Positions 35,031 through 46,313 are shown, counted from the first letter of the stretch. The stretch: DNA of 64,000 nucleotides from Ailurus styani (GCA_002007465.1 LNAC01000109.1:3571368-3635367), one strand, 5' to 3'. Notes: generated by a model not told the origin, from the letters alone. Numbers and translations are program-made.

Positions 35031-35663
35031 CCATGTATAATTTTGTGTCTAACTCTTTCAGATTATTTTACTGTGAGCATTGCCTAATGTCCTTAAATAT
35101 TCTCTGAGTACCTAATTCCAGTGTCTGCCTATTATCAACTTTTGGATGGGTCATAACTTATCACACTGATCCCTAACCATGGGAAATTCAAGTTATTTTT
35201 CATTCCTTGGCATTATGAATGAATATATTTTCTACATTGCAGGTATCAACCCTTTGCCTACCATAAATATTCTATTATTTCCAACGTGGCATCCCATGTG
35301 CTTTTGTGGTGGTTTTGATGTCTTTCCTATATACACAAACTAATATTTTTCATAGTTCCTTGCTTCAACTATTTTTTATTTAAGAATTACTTTTGTCTTA
35401 CATTCACGTATTTTCTTTTTGCTGATACACTTTTATTTTTTCTCATTCAAGTATTTGATCTATTTGAAATTTATCTTGTTGGTGTTATTTTGCTGTTCAT
35501 GATACAACTGATTTTTAAAAACAGCCAAGTTTTCCAATAATATTTACTAACGAATGCATTGTTTCTCCAATTACTTGAAAGTGACGTCTATAATATATAT
35601 TGTGGTTGCTGTTTTTTCTCTTCCATTGCCCTCTCTTAGGAGACCACCACAGTGCTTTGATTA

Positions 35664-36030
35664 TTGGGATTTTATAAGCATTTTATCTAAAAGTCTCCGC
35701 ATCACCCCTTTTAAATAAATTGTCCGTCCTTTTTCCTATTATGTTTTCGGATAATCTCCAGAGTCACTTTTCACATTACAAATTAGTGTCATTGTGAAAC
35801 TTACTGGAAACACTTTAAACCTACCTGTTATCTGGGGAGGAATTACNTTGGGATTTTATAAGCATTTTATCTAAAAGTCTCCGCATCACCCCTTTTAAAT
35901 AAATTGTCCGTCCTTTTTCCTATTATGTTTTCGGATAATCTCCAGAGTCACTTTTCACATTACAAATTAGTGTCATTGTGAAACTTACTGGAAACACTTT
36001 AAACCTACCTGTTATCTGGGGAAGAATTAC
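35664..36030. other. Direct duplication around a single N (assembly join 1)
   Basis: 35664-35846 (183 bp) and 35848-36030 (183 bp) are the same sequence, separated only by one N at 35847. I find one difference (G at 35839, A at 36023). This is what unmerged overlapping contig ends give. Confidence 0.95.
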
Positions 36031-36066
36031 ATTTTTAAATAATGTTTCCTTCCAGGAATAAAGTTT

Positions 36067-36289
36067 ATTTCCCTTTTGTTCCTTTTTCTAATGTAGCTTG
36101 ATGAAGTTTTGCAGTTTTAATTTTTTTTTTGCGAAGACTTTGTTTCTGTTTCATTGTATTCCTAGCTACTTTGCATANATTTCCCTTTTGTTCCTTTTTC
36201 TAATGTAGCTTGATGAAGTTTTGCAGTTTTAATTTTTTTTTTGCGAAGACTTTGTTTCTGTTTCATTGTATTCCTAGCTACTTTGCATA
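36067..36289. other. Direct duplication around a single N (assembly join 2)
   Basis: 36067-36177 and 36179-36289 are identical 111-bp copies around one N at 36178, including the same ten-T run. This is the second unmerged overlap within 400 bp. Confidence 0.95.
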
Positions 36290-36707
36290 TTTTTCTTCAT
36301 GTGAGTAAATTTATTTTTTAAAAATAAATTTGGCTTTTGAAATGTCCAAAAGAGTCACTGAGGCTTTTGTGGTAGTGGCAGTTGGTGCTTATTTATTTTG
36401 TTTTAGCCAACTTTCTGTGTAACTTACGAGTTTGAATGGATTTTCAGTAGATTCTCTCGGTTTTCCAAGGAAAAAAATCATCCATCACCTGAAAATGACA
36501 ACTTTATCTGATTGCTATCAGTTACCCCCCTTTTGGCAGTTGTTTGTTTTATTGCTTTGGATAGGACTTCAAAATAGAATACAGTTGTGGTGATGGCACA
36601 TGTGTACCCGAGTCCAATGAAAACTCTTCTCTCATTTCACCATCGCAAGGAATCTTCCTCAGGTGATGATATATCCTTTTTTCTCACGTGAAGAATCACC
36701 TTTTTTC

Positions 36708-36904
36708 GGGGCACCTGGGTGGCTCAGTCGGTTTAGCGTCTGCTTTCAGGTCAGGTCATGATCCCAAGGTCCTGGGATCGAGCCCCGCATCGGGCTCCCT
36801 GCTCGGTGGGGAGCCTGCTTCTCCCTCTGCCTGCCACTCCCCCTGCTTGTGCTCGCTCGCTCTCTCTCTCTCTCTCTCAAATAAATAAAATCTTTAAAAA
36901 AAAT
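36708..36904 (+). mobile_element. CanSINE, plus
   Basis: Very consensus-like: ggggcacctgggtggctcag head, gatcgagccccgcatcggg, ctgcttctccctctgcctgc, aaataaataaaatcttt tail. Target copies gaatcaccttttt (36693-36705) and gaatcaccctttt (36905-36917). Probably one of the younger copies in the window. Confidence 0.96.
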
Positions 36905-37930
36905 GAATCACCCTTTTATAAATATTGATATTTGATTTTATCTAATACAATTTTTATGATGATGTTTATATGATTTTTGTCCTCCGGGCTGTTCATGGAA
37001 TATATTTTAATTTCCTACTATCAACACATTCCTTCATTCTTTAGAAAACAATGCATCTTGGCCATGGAGCATGATGTGTTGACATCATATCAGATTCAAA
37101 TTCCTAATATTTTCTTTCTGGTTGGACAGTAGGAAAAGTAGTTGGCTTTTTGATTTTTGGGTTGTTTTTTTTTTGTCTTGTGCCGTGGTTATGATAGCTT
37201 TATAAAACTAATTAGGAAGCTTTGGATCTTCTTCTTTCCTTTCAAACAGTTTACAGAGTAGGAGAATTATCTGTTCTTCAAAGTTGGAAAAAATTGTTCA
37301 TGAAAACATTCGAGCCAGCCCCTTTTTTGGAGGTAAGCCTTTGACAACATGTTCAGTTTCTTCCCTATTATGTTTTCTATTCAGGCTGTCCATTTCATCC
37401 TGAGTCATTTTGGTCATTTCTATTTCCCAAGAAAATTACCCATTTCATTGAGATTCTCAAATTTATTAGCACAGAACAGCACATGATACTCTCTTTTAAT
37501 GCTTTTAAACCCTCTCTTATCTACACCATCATTCCCTTGTAACTAATTTTGTACATTTGTGTTTTTTGTCTTTTATTTTTAATTAGACTTGTGGAATTTA
37601 TTTATATTATTGATTTAGCTGTGATACTAGTAAGCCCCAAATATCAGACTTTTTAAAATAATTTTTTAAATTTTCTTCTCTTTCCTAATTTCTTCATTAT
37701 TTTTTTCCTTTCTGCTATCCTAATGCACATTTTTCACATATCTTAGTTGAGTGCTTAACTATCTTATACTCATCCCTTCTTGATAGCAATGCAAATATTT
37801 AAGACTATGCAGTTGTCCTGAGTAAGTGGGGCAGAATTAGATTTTCCCCTCATAACTACAGAGTTATTTATAGAGCATTTTGTCTTAATTTTATGAGCTT
37901 GGGTTTGTTTTATTTAAACTGGCATTAGAA

Positions 37931-38058
37931 GGGGCGCCTGGCTGGCTTAGCCTGTGGAACATGCGACTCTTGATCCCAGGGTTGTGAGTTCAAGCCCAGC
38001 ATTGGGTGTAGAGATTACTTCATAAAAAATTTTTTTTACTATAAATAAATAAATAAAC
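37931..38058 (+). mobile_element. Short-form CanSINE, plus, perfect 13-bp TSD
   Basis: ggggcgcctggctggcttag head, gcgactcttgatcccagg, gtgtagagattacttc, then an A/T-rich tail with aaataaataaataaac. aaactggcattag flanks it at 37916-37928 and 38059-38071. Confidence 0.95.
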
Positions 38059-38714
38059 AAACTGGCATTAGTAGGTTATGGGTTTTTTTGTTGTTGTCAT
38101 TACAGTATGTTTAAATCATGGTGTTATAAAATTTCTGCTTTGGGCAATATACATCCTAAGGTTGATTTTGTAAATAAATATATGGTCATTTTATATCACC
38201 ATGTCGTGGTATTTTAAAATAAAGCAAATTCCATTTTTAGGCCTCAAATTTGGTATATGTGTATTATCCTCATTAGCTTTCATACATGAATTCATTATGA
38301 TCTCAATTATTTGTGAATTTCTGCATCTGTTAAAGAACCAAATGGCATACTAAAGTATTGTGTTCATTTCTGTTCAATTTGTGTTCAATTCTGTTCATTT
38401 CTCCTTGTATTTATGGTTGATGCCTTTTATTTAATTTGATATAATATTCATTAATCATTAGTATTAGTTATATTTTTATGGTGAACTGTACCTTTTGACA
38501 TATAGTATAACATAATATGACCATCTTTTTTTTTCTGTGTAAGTTACTGTGTCTTTCTATTTTACTCTCTAATACGTTACTTCAATAGAAATACCTTCAT
38601 TCATCTTTTTTTGAGTGTCTGTTTATGGGTAAATTTTTAACTATCAATTTTACTTTTAACTCTTGAGAGTAATTTCAGTAAAGATGTATTGTCTTTAAAG
38701 AAACAAAGAATACC

Positions 38715-38810
38715 TACTTACAGTTGTTTTAAGGATTAAATGAGATAGTACAATTTAGATGATTACTATAGTATTTGATGCATAGAAAATGCTCATTAAC
38801 TACCAAAGAA
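38715..38810 (+). mobile_element. MIR 3' fragment, plus
   Basis: tgttttaaggattaaatgag, atagtacaatttagatgatt and gatgcatagaaaatgctcat match the MIR 3' third. Confidence 0.65.
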
Positions 38811-38877
38811 TAATAGAATTAAGCAGTATGCTTTAAATTTTTTTTAAAAAAATTGTAATTTAGGAATTGTACTTAAG

Positions 38878-39041
38878 GGGAGCCTGAGTGGTTCAGTCGG
38901 TTAAGCATCTGGCTCTTGGTTTCAGCTCAGGTCCTGATCTCAGGGTCCTGAGGTTGAGCCCGGTGTGGGGCTCCACACTCAGCACAGAATCTGCTTGAGA
39001 TTCTCTCTCTCTCCCTCTGCCCCTCCCACTCATGTGTGCAT

Positions 39042-39097
<56 letters not shown>

Positions 39098-39125
39098 AAA
39101 TAAATAGATCCTAAAAAAAAAAAAA
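38878..39125 (+). mobile_element. CanSINE, plus, 14-bp TSD
   Basis: gggagcctgagtggttcagt head; body with cacactcagcacagaatctg; a long (CT)n (about 39043-39093); aaataaataaatagatcc tail. Target copies gaattgtacttaag (38864-38877) and gaattatacttaag (39126-39139). Confidence 0.95.
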
Positions 39126-39191
39126 GAATTATACTTAAGACAGTAGCCCATTTGCTTTCATTCCCAAATGTCTTATTTGGGGCATTCTTCT

Positions 39192-39385
39192 TTTTTTTTT
39201 TTTTAAGATTCTATTTATTTATTTGTCAGAGAGAGAGAGAGAACAAGCAGGGCGAGCGACAGTCAGAGGGAGAAGCAGGCTCTCCACTGAGCAGGGAGCC
39301 CAATGCAGGACTCGATCCTAGGACCCTTAGATCATGACCTGAGCAAGGCAGACACTCAGCCGACTGAGCCGCCCAGGTGTCCCCC
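39192..39385 (-). mobile_element. CanSINE, minus, 13-bp TSD
   Basis: T run and taagattctatttatttatt at left; gactgagccgcccaggtgtc at right. Target copies ggggcattcttct (39179-39191) and ggggcattattct (39386-39398). Lies head to tail-complement only about 66 bp from the previous plus-strand copy, forming an inverted pair. Confidence 0.95.
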
Positions 39386-39398
39386 GGGGCATTATTCT

Positions 39399-39989
39399 TG
39401 ATGTCTTGCTTCATCCTCTCTAATTTTTGTATGCCCTTTGCTTTTTCCTTGTTTGTTTACTGCTTTCTCACCGGTGAGTCAGGGACTGTGAAAAGTGCTG
39501 GGACACTATTGTGAGCTCAGGTGCACCTGGTCTGACCTTAGAGAGAGTGCATTCTAGAAGGCACACATGAATCAAATCAACACTCAAATGATGTATGTAA
39601 TTACAACCACAGTAAGTGTTTGGAGGTGTGTTATAAAAATAAAATTGCAGCTGCCGCCTTGAGTCCATATAAACATTGGCAAAGCCCTTTCCATACCTTA
39701 TGACGATGAGGACAATTATGGTAGCTGAACAGGTGTCCCTCAATAGCATATGATTGAAGGGTAAATGGCTAACTCTTTCATAATTGACATTTCTTGTATG
39801 AGATTTGCCAGACAGCTCACACTGGAATCTCTCAGACTGGGAAGACAGATAAATATTGTTCTCTAATGGGATTTACCATTTCTAGGGAGGGATGGGGAAT
39901 CAACAGAATACTCCATTCCTTAGGTAAAATATCCAAGATCCCAAGCTGCAACTCTACCGCATTAGAGGGGAACAAAACCCCACAAAGTC
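39399..39989. other. Unassigned noncoding DNA
   Basis: No element or gene recognised. Confidence 0.5.
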
Positions 39990-40090
39990 ATTAGGTATTT
40001 AATAACATGTATTGTGTATCTTCTGTGTGCTAAGTACCTTGTTAAGCACTCCAGGTCCAATGAAAATAAGGCATGGTTCCCACCTCAAGG
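39990..40090 (-). mobile_element. L2 3' end, minus
   Basis: ttgtgtatcttctgtgtgct, aagtaccttgttaagcactc and atggttcccacctcaaggaa mirror the antisense L2 terminus (ctatgtgccaggcactg ... ctgccctcaagga). Confidence 0.65.
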
Positions 40091-40659
40091 AACCACCAGC
40101 TATAGGAAAGGCACCATAAGGAGGAGTGTGGACAGCAGAGGACTTGGGAATTGGACATCATGTTGAGGGCAATCAGAGCCTCTCCAAATAATGCAGGAAA
40201 ATGACAGTATCTTTTTTTCCAGTCAGAGCTGTCTAAAGATGAAATGAATTCCTCAAGAGGTTCTGTGGGCTTTTCCTTCAACTTCTTTATCTCACCTGGT
40301 CCATCAATTCATGATGCTCCATAAGGCATGACTTTTTAAATGTTTTTCTATAGGAGTTTCCCAAGATTCAGAGAGGTACTGCAAAGATAATGCTTATCCA
40401 TGTACCCAATACCCAGTTTTTATTTCCCAATACCCAGTTTTATTAAGTGTCATCATTTTTGCAAATCTACCTGGGAACTCCTTAATTAAGCAGTAAAATT
40501 TTAAAGGTCCAGTTGAAGCCACCTTTGTCCCCCTACGGATCTCCTTCCCTTTCCTCCAAGCTCAGAGTTTGCACAGCAGCCATCAGCTGAAGTTAATGTG
40601 GTCTTTGCCATCCATGTCTGTATATGTTTACCAAATCATACACCTGATTTTTTTCCCCT
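40091..40659. other. Unassigned; possible L1 3' relic
   Basis: 40340-40470 resembles antisense L1M 3' UTR (aggagtttcccaagattcag; gtacccaatacccag) with a short near-tandem of cccaatacccagtttt. The rest is unrecognised. Confidence 0.35.
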
Positions 40660-40836
40660 AGAACTTTTACCTTAAGCCACTTTCTTGCTCACAATCCTTC
40701 AGTGGCTCCCCATTGCCTGTTCCAATGGGTTCTCAAATCCCAGCTATCTTCTGAATCCCCTTGAGAAGTTCAAAATCATATAAAGAGATTCCAGGGTTGT
40801 CCTTGAGGTCTTGACAGTTTTCCAAAGATTCTTGAC

Positions 40837-41575
40837 CTTGGCTCTGTTGACACTTGGGGCAGCACAGTTCTCTGCTGGGGGCTGTCCTGTGTGTTATAGA
40901 ATGTTGAGTGGCATCCCTGGCCTCTACCCACTCGATGCCAGCAGCACCTACCCCATCCCCAATGGTGACGAACAAAATGTCTCCCGGTATTGCCATCATT
41001 ACCCTGTCTTGTATTGTCTGTAGTTCTGATGCTCTGACCATCTGGGAACCTTTCCGGTCCTGGAGGAACTGCTCCTCCCAGGGTTCGTCAGTTCCTAGAG
41101 ACAAGAAACAACTCACCCACAAGTGTGCTTTCAGTTACAAGCCAACCCAACCAGAGCCCGCACCACAACCACCTCCTCTGTGGAGCTCCCACACTCTAGG
41201 CCACTCCCCACCAGCCCTGATCACTCCAGGGCCAGGTCACAGACCACTAGGGACGACCCTCTGCTCCAGGGCCTGCTGAAACTATTCAGCTAGCCAGTCT
41301 TAACCCTGATGACTTGTTTTTTCCCGTGGAGCCCACAATAGAGGCTCAGGTCCCTGGTCCCTCTGTGTCCTGACTAAGCCTAGTGCTTCCCTGTGTGGCT
41401 CCCCCATGCCTCGCAAGCCCCCTTCTCTTGGGAACTGTGAGTAACACACTATCTTTTCTATGGCAGTTGTTTCCTGACCTGGTGACCTCAAGTTTTTTAT
41501 TAATGCACTTTATTTGAAAGCAATTGCCAGGTGACTTTGGGTGCAAAACTGCCCCCAGATTGAGAATGACTGCAT
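40837..41575 (-). mobile_element. MER20-like hAT element, minus, itself interrupted
   Basis: tgctgggggctgtcctgtgt, catccctggcctctacccac and aaaatgtctcccggtattgc, then after an insertion gccaggtgactttgggtgca, actgcccccagattgagaat and gactgc. These are the two halves of an antisense MER20. Confidence 0.8.
40996..41522. mobile_element. 527-bp insertion in MER20, possible solo LTR
   Basis: Flanked by the 7-bp direct repeat attgcca at 40989-40995 and 41523-41529, exactly where MER20 is broken. About 53% GC; ends in gaaagca (CA), but the left end does not show the expected TG. Words such as gtgagtaacacactatc and cttgttttttcccgtggagc resemble U5-like parts of ERV1 LTRs. Family not identified. Short open frames inside are not meaningful. 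Confidence 0.5.
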
Positions 41576-42250
41576 TAACCTGAAATCTGGACACCTGTAT
41601 TTTTTTTTAATTATCTGGGTGAATTGAGATAAGCAAGACTGGGGAACCCTAACCTTTAGACTTCAAGCATGAAGAACTGAGCCTGGCATTCAAGGCCTCA
41701 TACGATCTGACCTCCCTGACCCTTCACCCCAGCGTGAATTCCTTCTCATCTCCTGCAGAGCACTTTGCTCCTCTGGTCCTCTGGTTCTACGGCCTGATCC
41801 TTGGCCCCTTGGCCACACGCTGATCCTTTTCCCTTCCAAACCTTTGTTCCAAAAGCAGACTCAGGCTTTTCTAAGGACCTTTCAGACTTCTAATCTCATA
41901 CATATTTTTTAAAATAATAAATGTTTATTTATCGAAGGAATTAACTCACTACTTCTTAGACACATCTGAAAGTGCTAAAACACTCCTCTCATGCCAAACG
42001 CATGACACCCCCTGATGCAAATATGAGGCAGTAATTGCCAATTTACTCTTATAACAAATGTCAAAGGACTCCTCACTGTTTAATTCTCTGTCTGTTCCTG
42101 TCGTTATTTGATTCCTGTCTCTCTCTCTCTTGAATTAGACAGGAGGCTTCCCAAGGTCAACGACGAAATCTATTTTTGCTTATCATAATACCCGCATTAC
42201 TGCACATGGTATCTGACAGTACACATTTGGCGAATAAATGAATAATTGAT

Positions 42251-43240
42251 TACTTAATTAACCAATTAACTAATTACTCTGGTATCTTGTCTTTTCAACT
42301 TGATCTCGGGCTCCTGCAGATTATTTCTTTCCATGTTTCCTTCCAGCCTTATGAATATAGTTATGTTTAAACAGCACATATTGAAACAATAAATGATAAC
42401 TATTATCTGAACTCCACGAGTGTTATCACTTGTGCAGTCCAGAGACCAGGCAACGGATGCCAAGTACTCATTTGTTTTATTTTTAAAAATGGGCAGACTC
42501 CCTTTGAACCCCCCAAAAAAATTGCTTTTGAAAATAAATATGATGTTATTTATGGCAATTATGTCATCGCTTATCCAGGAAGGACAGATTTCATTAAAAC
42601 CGAGCACTGGTTCCTAAAACCAAAAACCACCCTTGCAACTGATAAATGTCACTGTTCTCAGGAGGCTTCCAAAAATTGGAAAGAATTAGCAGAGAGCGCT
42701 CTCTGCCATTTTTATTTCTGTCCCATAGACCGAGATGTCTGCCGCCTAAGGGGAAAGAAACAAGCCATATTTTCCAATGGCGATGTTTTCCCACCTCAGC
42801 ATCCTAATTTCTCACTTACAGAGGAAAAAACACACCCTCCCTAATGCTACGTTTTGTTTTGTTTTGTTTTGGAGAATTCGGTGCGTGCTCCTGAAATGCA
42901 ACTTGACAGTTCGCTGTGAGAATGGCCAGCCCCCGCCAGCTCCTTGTAGAGGCTGCACCACTCAGTGGGGGCTTCTGAGGGTCAAGGGCAGGTGTAATCA
43001 ACAGGTTTATTCCCCAGACCCTTCCTTCTCACTGGAGCTTTCCACCACCCCTGCTGGAATGCAATTAATGTCTCATTGTTTCCCCAGTGTGGGATTTCGT
43101 CTGCCTCTAAAGGGCTCAAATACCTAAAATAAAATGCCAAATTGTGAAGGTCAACTACAGACATGATAGAATGAATCAGACCTCCTCTCTCAAAGAGTAA
43201 CTAGGAGGCATCCTGACAGCTCTTTGAGTGTCAAGGGGAT
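42251..43240. other. Unique DNA, no element recognised
   Basis: 42370-42620 is an unbroken repeat-free stretch (tggcaattatgtcatcgctt; aaataaatatgatgttattt) of the kind that may be conserved noncoding DNA. Open frames of 60-116 aa lack domains. Confidence 0.4.
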
Positions 43241-43260
43241 ATTTTGCCTGTAGTTTGTAG

Positions 43261-43545
43261 AAGAACGGCCAGGGCCGAGGTCCTGAGACGACTCTCTGTT
43301 CTTTCGGACATGTACGAGCCTTCGAAGTTCCCGGAGAAGATAAATCTGCACTTCAAAATTTATACTCCCAAGGTTGGAAAACAAAAGCGCGCTCGCCGTT
43401 TCTCAAAGCGGGAGGGACGTGGTGGAAACGGCTCTGGAGGCGGTGGTTATTCTAAGAGCAGCTCTCTCCGGGGAGCGAGACTCACCTGGGCTCCACGCGG
43501 GGCTCTTTGCTCTGTCCTTCTCTCCTGCTTCGCGCTCCACGGCTC
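43261..43545. promoter_or_regulatory. Short CpG island with minus-strand splice donor
   Basis: Hand count gives 22 CpG in 285 bp at about 56% GC, observed/expected near 0.97, unlike the CpG-depleted flanks. Densest part: aaaagcgcgctcgccg. On the minus strand, GAGCCCAG|GTGAGTCT forms a consensus 5' splice site (last exon base 43486). This could be the promoter and first exon of a minus-strand transcript, possibly a lncRNA. No protein is recognised on either strand. No transcription evidence is available. Confidence 0.5.
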
Positions 43546-44084
43546 CTCCATCCTCACCTCCACCCCCACTGGCTCGTCCCCTTCTCATCCCCTGATGCCA
43601 TCCCATCTCCTTACCTCCCGTCCCTGTCTCTCGGCCTTTCTCTCCTCTGCCCTGTCTCTCCCCTCTTCTCTGAGCCCTGCTATGAATGCTTCTCCTGCTT
43701 TTCCTCCTTCCTAACTTAGAACTGCCTGCAGTTCCTGATGTGAATCTGCCGTGGATCCCTACACAATTAATTAGATGCACTGGGGACAGGTGCACAGAGG
43801 CACCTCAGAGCCAAAGTCAGAGGAATACAAGACCCCTGCCTCTGTCAGAATATTCGAGCCTTCTTCAGTGTTAACAGTGGTGGCTTAGACATCTGGGAAG
43901 GGACGTGCCGTATTTGGGGAAGTGTTCTGATAACGGGACTTCCCAGGCTCTAGGAATCCAAGATGCAAGCACCCCACTGACCCGCCGGTCTCCGATGAAC
44001 TCATACACACACGCTGCAGTGGGAATTGGTTTTTCCAGAGAATGCGGGAGGCAAACTGCATGCCTGCAAATAGATTCTCTAGTT
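43546..44084. other. Pyrimidine-rich then unassigned DNA
   Basis: 43546-43700 is CT/CCT-rich (ctccatcctcacctccaccc). The remainder shows no known element. Confidence 0.5.
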
Positions 44085-44289
44085 GGGGTATCTGGGTGGC
44101 TCAGTCGGTTAAGCATCTACCTTCTGCTCAGGTCATGATCCCAGGGTCCCGGGATCGAGCCCCGCAGCAGGCTTCCTGCTCAGTGAGGAGTCTGCTTCGC
44201 CCTCTTCCTCTCTCTCTCTCTGCACCTCCCCCCTTTATGCCCCCCCCCACCATCTCAAATAAATAAATAAAGTCTTTTTAAAAAGGAGA
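44085..44289 (+). mobile_element. CanSINE, plus
   Basis: ggggtatctgggtggctcag head, gtcccgggatcgagcccc, CT-rich body with a C run, aaataaataaataaagtc tail. Flanks agattctctagt and agattctctaat are the target copies. Confidence 0.95.
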
Positions 44290-45067
44290 GAGATTCTCTA
44301 ATATGGAGCAGAAATGGCAGCCCAAGCATCTGGTTTGGTTTAAGAACCAATGAGTTAAATGGAGAAAGAGTGAGCAGAAAGAGGCAGAAGTAGGGATTCA
44401 AGCCCAGGCTTTCCCAGCCAGGAAGAAGTGAGCCACAGCACCCTTATGCTCCCGCAATGAATGAAGCCCTGTTCTCCCAAGGTGTGGCCATAGTCCTGTC
44501 CAGTCCTCGTCTCTTTAGGACACAACTCAAGTTCTCTAGCCTTTATCAGCACCCTTCCCTGCTGAGCAACCAGCAGCTGGAGAGGCAGGACCTCTCTGTC
44601 TGGTCAAGGCGACTGATGCCAACAATACAGGCGCAAGTGGGAATGAACTAATCCTGGAGGTTAAAAAAGAAAGTCAAGGCTCTAGGTCATACCAGCCTCT
44701 TTAAGGGATCATTTCCCTTTCTCTTTGCTTGCCCCTGTTTTCTTTTGTGTACTTCCATACCCAGACTTACGGGTCAAAGGCTGTCCTCTGTTTTCCCCGT
44801 GGAAAAATGCAACCAAAACCAGAGTCCCTGCAATAGAACCTGATTGATTTTTTTCTCTTCTGGAAATAAGAAGGCAAAAAAGATGCCCAGGGATTCCGGT
44901 TTGCATTGGAATTGTGAAGGTCACAGAATGCAGTGGTAGGTAGGATACATCTGCCTGTTCTTAGAGACGCATTTCAAGGCATTTCAAAGAGCTCACATCC
45001 AAAGATCTGTGTATGAAAATCTCATAAATGAACATATGTATACATGTGTTGTGATGACAGATCACTT
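44290..45067. other. Unassigned noncoding DNA
   Basis: No element or gene recognised. Confidence 0.5.
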
Positions 45068-45710
45068 AATAAAACAGCTTTGAGGTATAATTGAAATATA
45101 GTAAACTGTCAGTATTTCAAGTGTACAATTGAATAAGTTTTGACATGTGTATACAATATAAAAACAACATCATAATGAAGAGAATGAACATATCCATCAC
45201 CCGTAAAGTTCTTACATTGTTGCTGTTAGTTGTTTTTAGAAACTTTATTTTTTTATTTTTTATTTATTTGTCGGAGAGAGAGAGAGAGAGATACAGAACA
45301 CAAGCAGGGGGAGCAGAGTGGCAGGCAGAGAGAGAAGCAGATTCCCTGATGTGGGACTCGATCCTGGGACCCCGGGATCATGACCTGAGCTGAAGGCAGA
45401 CGTTTAACCGACTGAGCCACCCAGGCATCCCTAGACACTATTTTTGAGAGCAACCAAAATGCAGCAGAAGATACAGAGCTTTTTCATATCCCCTCTATCC
45501 CCACACATGCACAGCCTCCCCCATGATCAGTATTCCCCATCAGAGTAGTACATTTGTTACAATGATTGATCTACACTGACACATCATTATCTTCCGAAGA
45601 CCATAGTTTACCTTAGGGTTCACTCTTGGAGGTGTAGACTCAATGGATTTGGACAAACGTCTGATGACATGTATCTACCACTGAACTAAAAATCCTCTGT
45701 GTGGATGAAT
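45068..45710 (-). mobile_element. Old L1 3' UTR, antisense, split by a CanSINE
   Basis: Left part: ttgaggtataattgaaatat, agtgtacaattgaataagtt, gaacatatccatcacccgta. Right part after the SINE: acatttgttacaatgattga and accatagtttaccttagggt, then ggacaaacgtctgatgac. Typical antisense L1M 3' region. Confidence 0.8.
45246..45431 (-). mobile_element. CanSINE, minus
   Basis: Tail complement tttttatttatttgtcggag, body, and gactgagccacccaggcatc at right. Flanks tagaaacttt and tagacactat are a diverged target pair. Confidence 0.93.
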
Positions 45711-46095
45711 AGATGGAGCACAGATCACTTTCTTGTTTTTTAATTTGTTTCATTTTTGGTTTGGCAAAGCTGGCACCAATATCATTATGTAGAATGTAAA
45801 CATCGAAAAGAGAAGGCCTGAATCCAAATGTGTTTCCATCTGAAGTTCACTAGTGATTCATGAGCTCCTCCCTTGCTTTTTTAATAAAATTTTCACTTTC
45901 TAACATATAGTTGGAACATACAGTTTTTGTTTGTTTTGTTTTACTGGCCGTGCATTGCCTAATGTGAGAGAAATACCATTATTTTCAAAATAACCTATTT
46001 AGGTTAGACTATAATCAAGAGAATATTTTTTGGCAATATGAATTCAATGCATTTTCCTCTTTCAAGGCCCATGCAATTCCTTTTCCCTCAGTTTT
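45711..46095. other. Unassigned noncoding DNA
   Basis: No element recognised. ttccctcagtttt at 46083-46095 is the left target copy of the next SINE. Confidence 0.5.
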
Positions 46096-46299
46096 CTTTT
46101 TAAGATTTTATTTATATATTTTACAGAGAGAGAAACAGTGAGAGAGAGGGAACACAAGCAGGGGGAGGAGCAGAGGGAGAGGAAGAGGCAGGCTTCCCAC
46201 TGAGCAGGGAGCTGGGACACAGGGCTGGATCCCAGGACCCCGGGATCACGACCAGAGCCAAAGGCAGGCACTCAATGACTGAGCCACCCGGGCGCCCCT
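46096..46299 (-). mobile_element. CanSINE, minus, perfect 13-bp TSD
   Basis: ctttttaagattttatttat at left, gagccacccgggcgcccc at right. ttccctcagtttt flanks it at 46083-46095 and 46300-46312. Confidence 0.95.
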
Positions 46300-46313
46300 T
46301 CCCTCAGTTTTAG

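Larger units (their letters stand above)
35040..38700 (-). mobile_element. Old L1 LINE, antisense, interrupted
   Basis: Antisense ORF2 wording throughout: catttgatctatttgaaat type segments, aagtttatttcccttttg, tggaaaaaattgttcatg, cccatttcattgagattctc (compare the L1 'ttgtccatttcat' region), and gattgacc-like words near 38500. Interrupted by CanSINEs at 36708 and 37931. Two single-N joins with duplicated flanks fall inside. No intact frame. Confidence 0.65.
40660..42250 (+). mobile_element. L2 LINE, plus, split by nested elements
   Basis: Before the break: cacaatccttcagtggctcc, then ccattgcctgttcc. After it: gcctggcattcaaggcctc and atacgatctgacctccctga, then further 3' to gaattagacaggaggcttcc and tttggcgaataaatgaataa. 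This order fits a single L2 interrupted at about 40740-41635 by MER20 and its own insertion. Confidence 0.7.

Noticed and set aside
35664..36289. Recent tandem segmental duplications
   Set aside because: Each pair is separated by exactly one N, which indicates assembly joins, not biological duplication.
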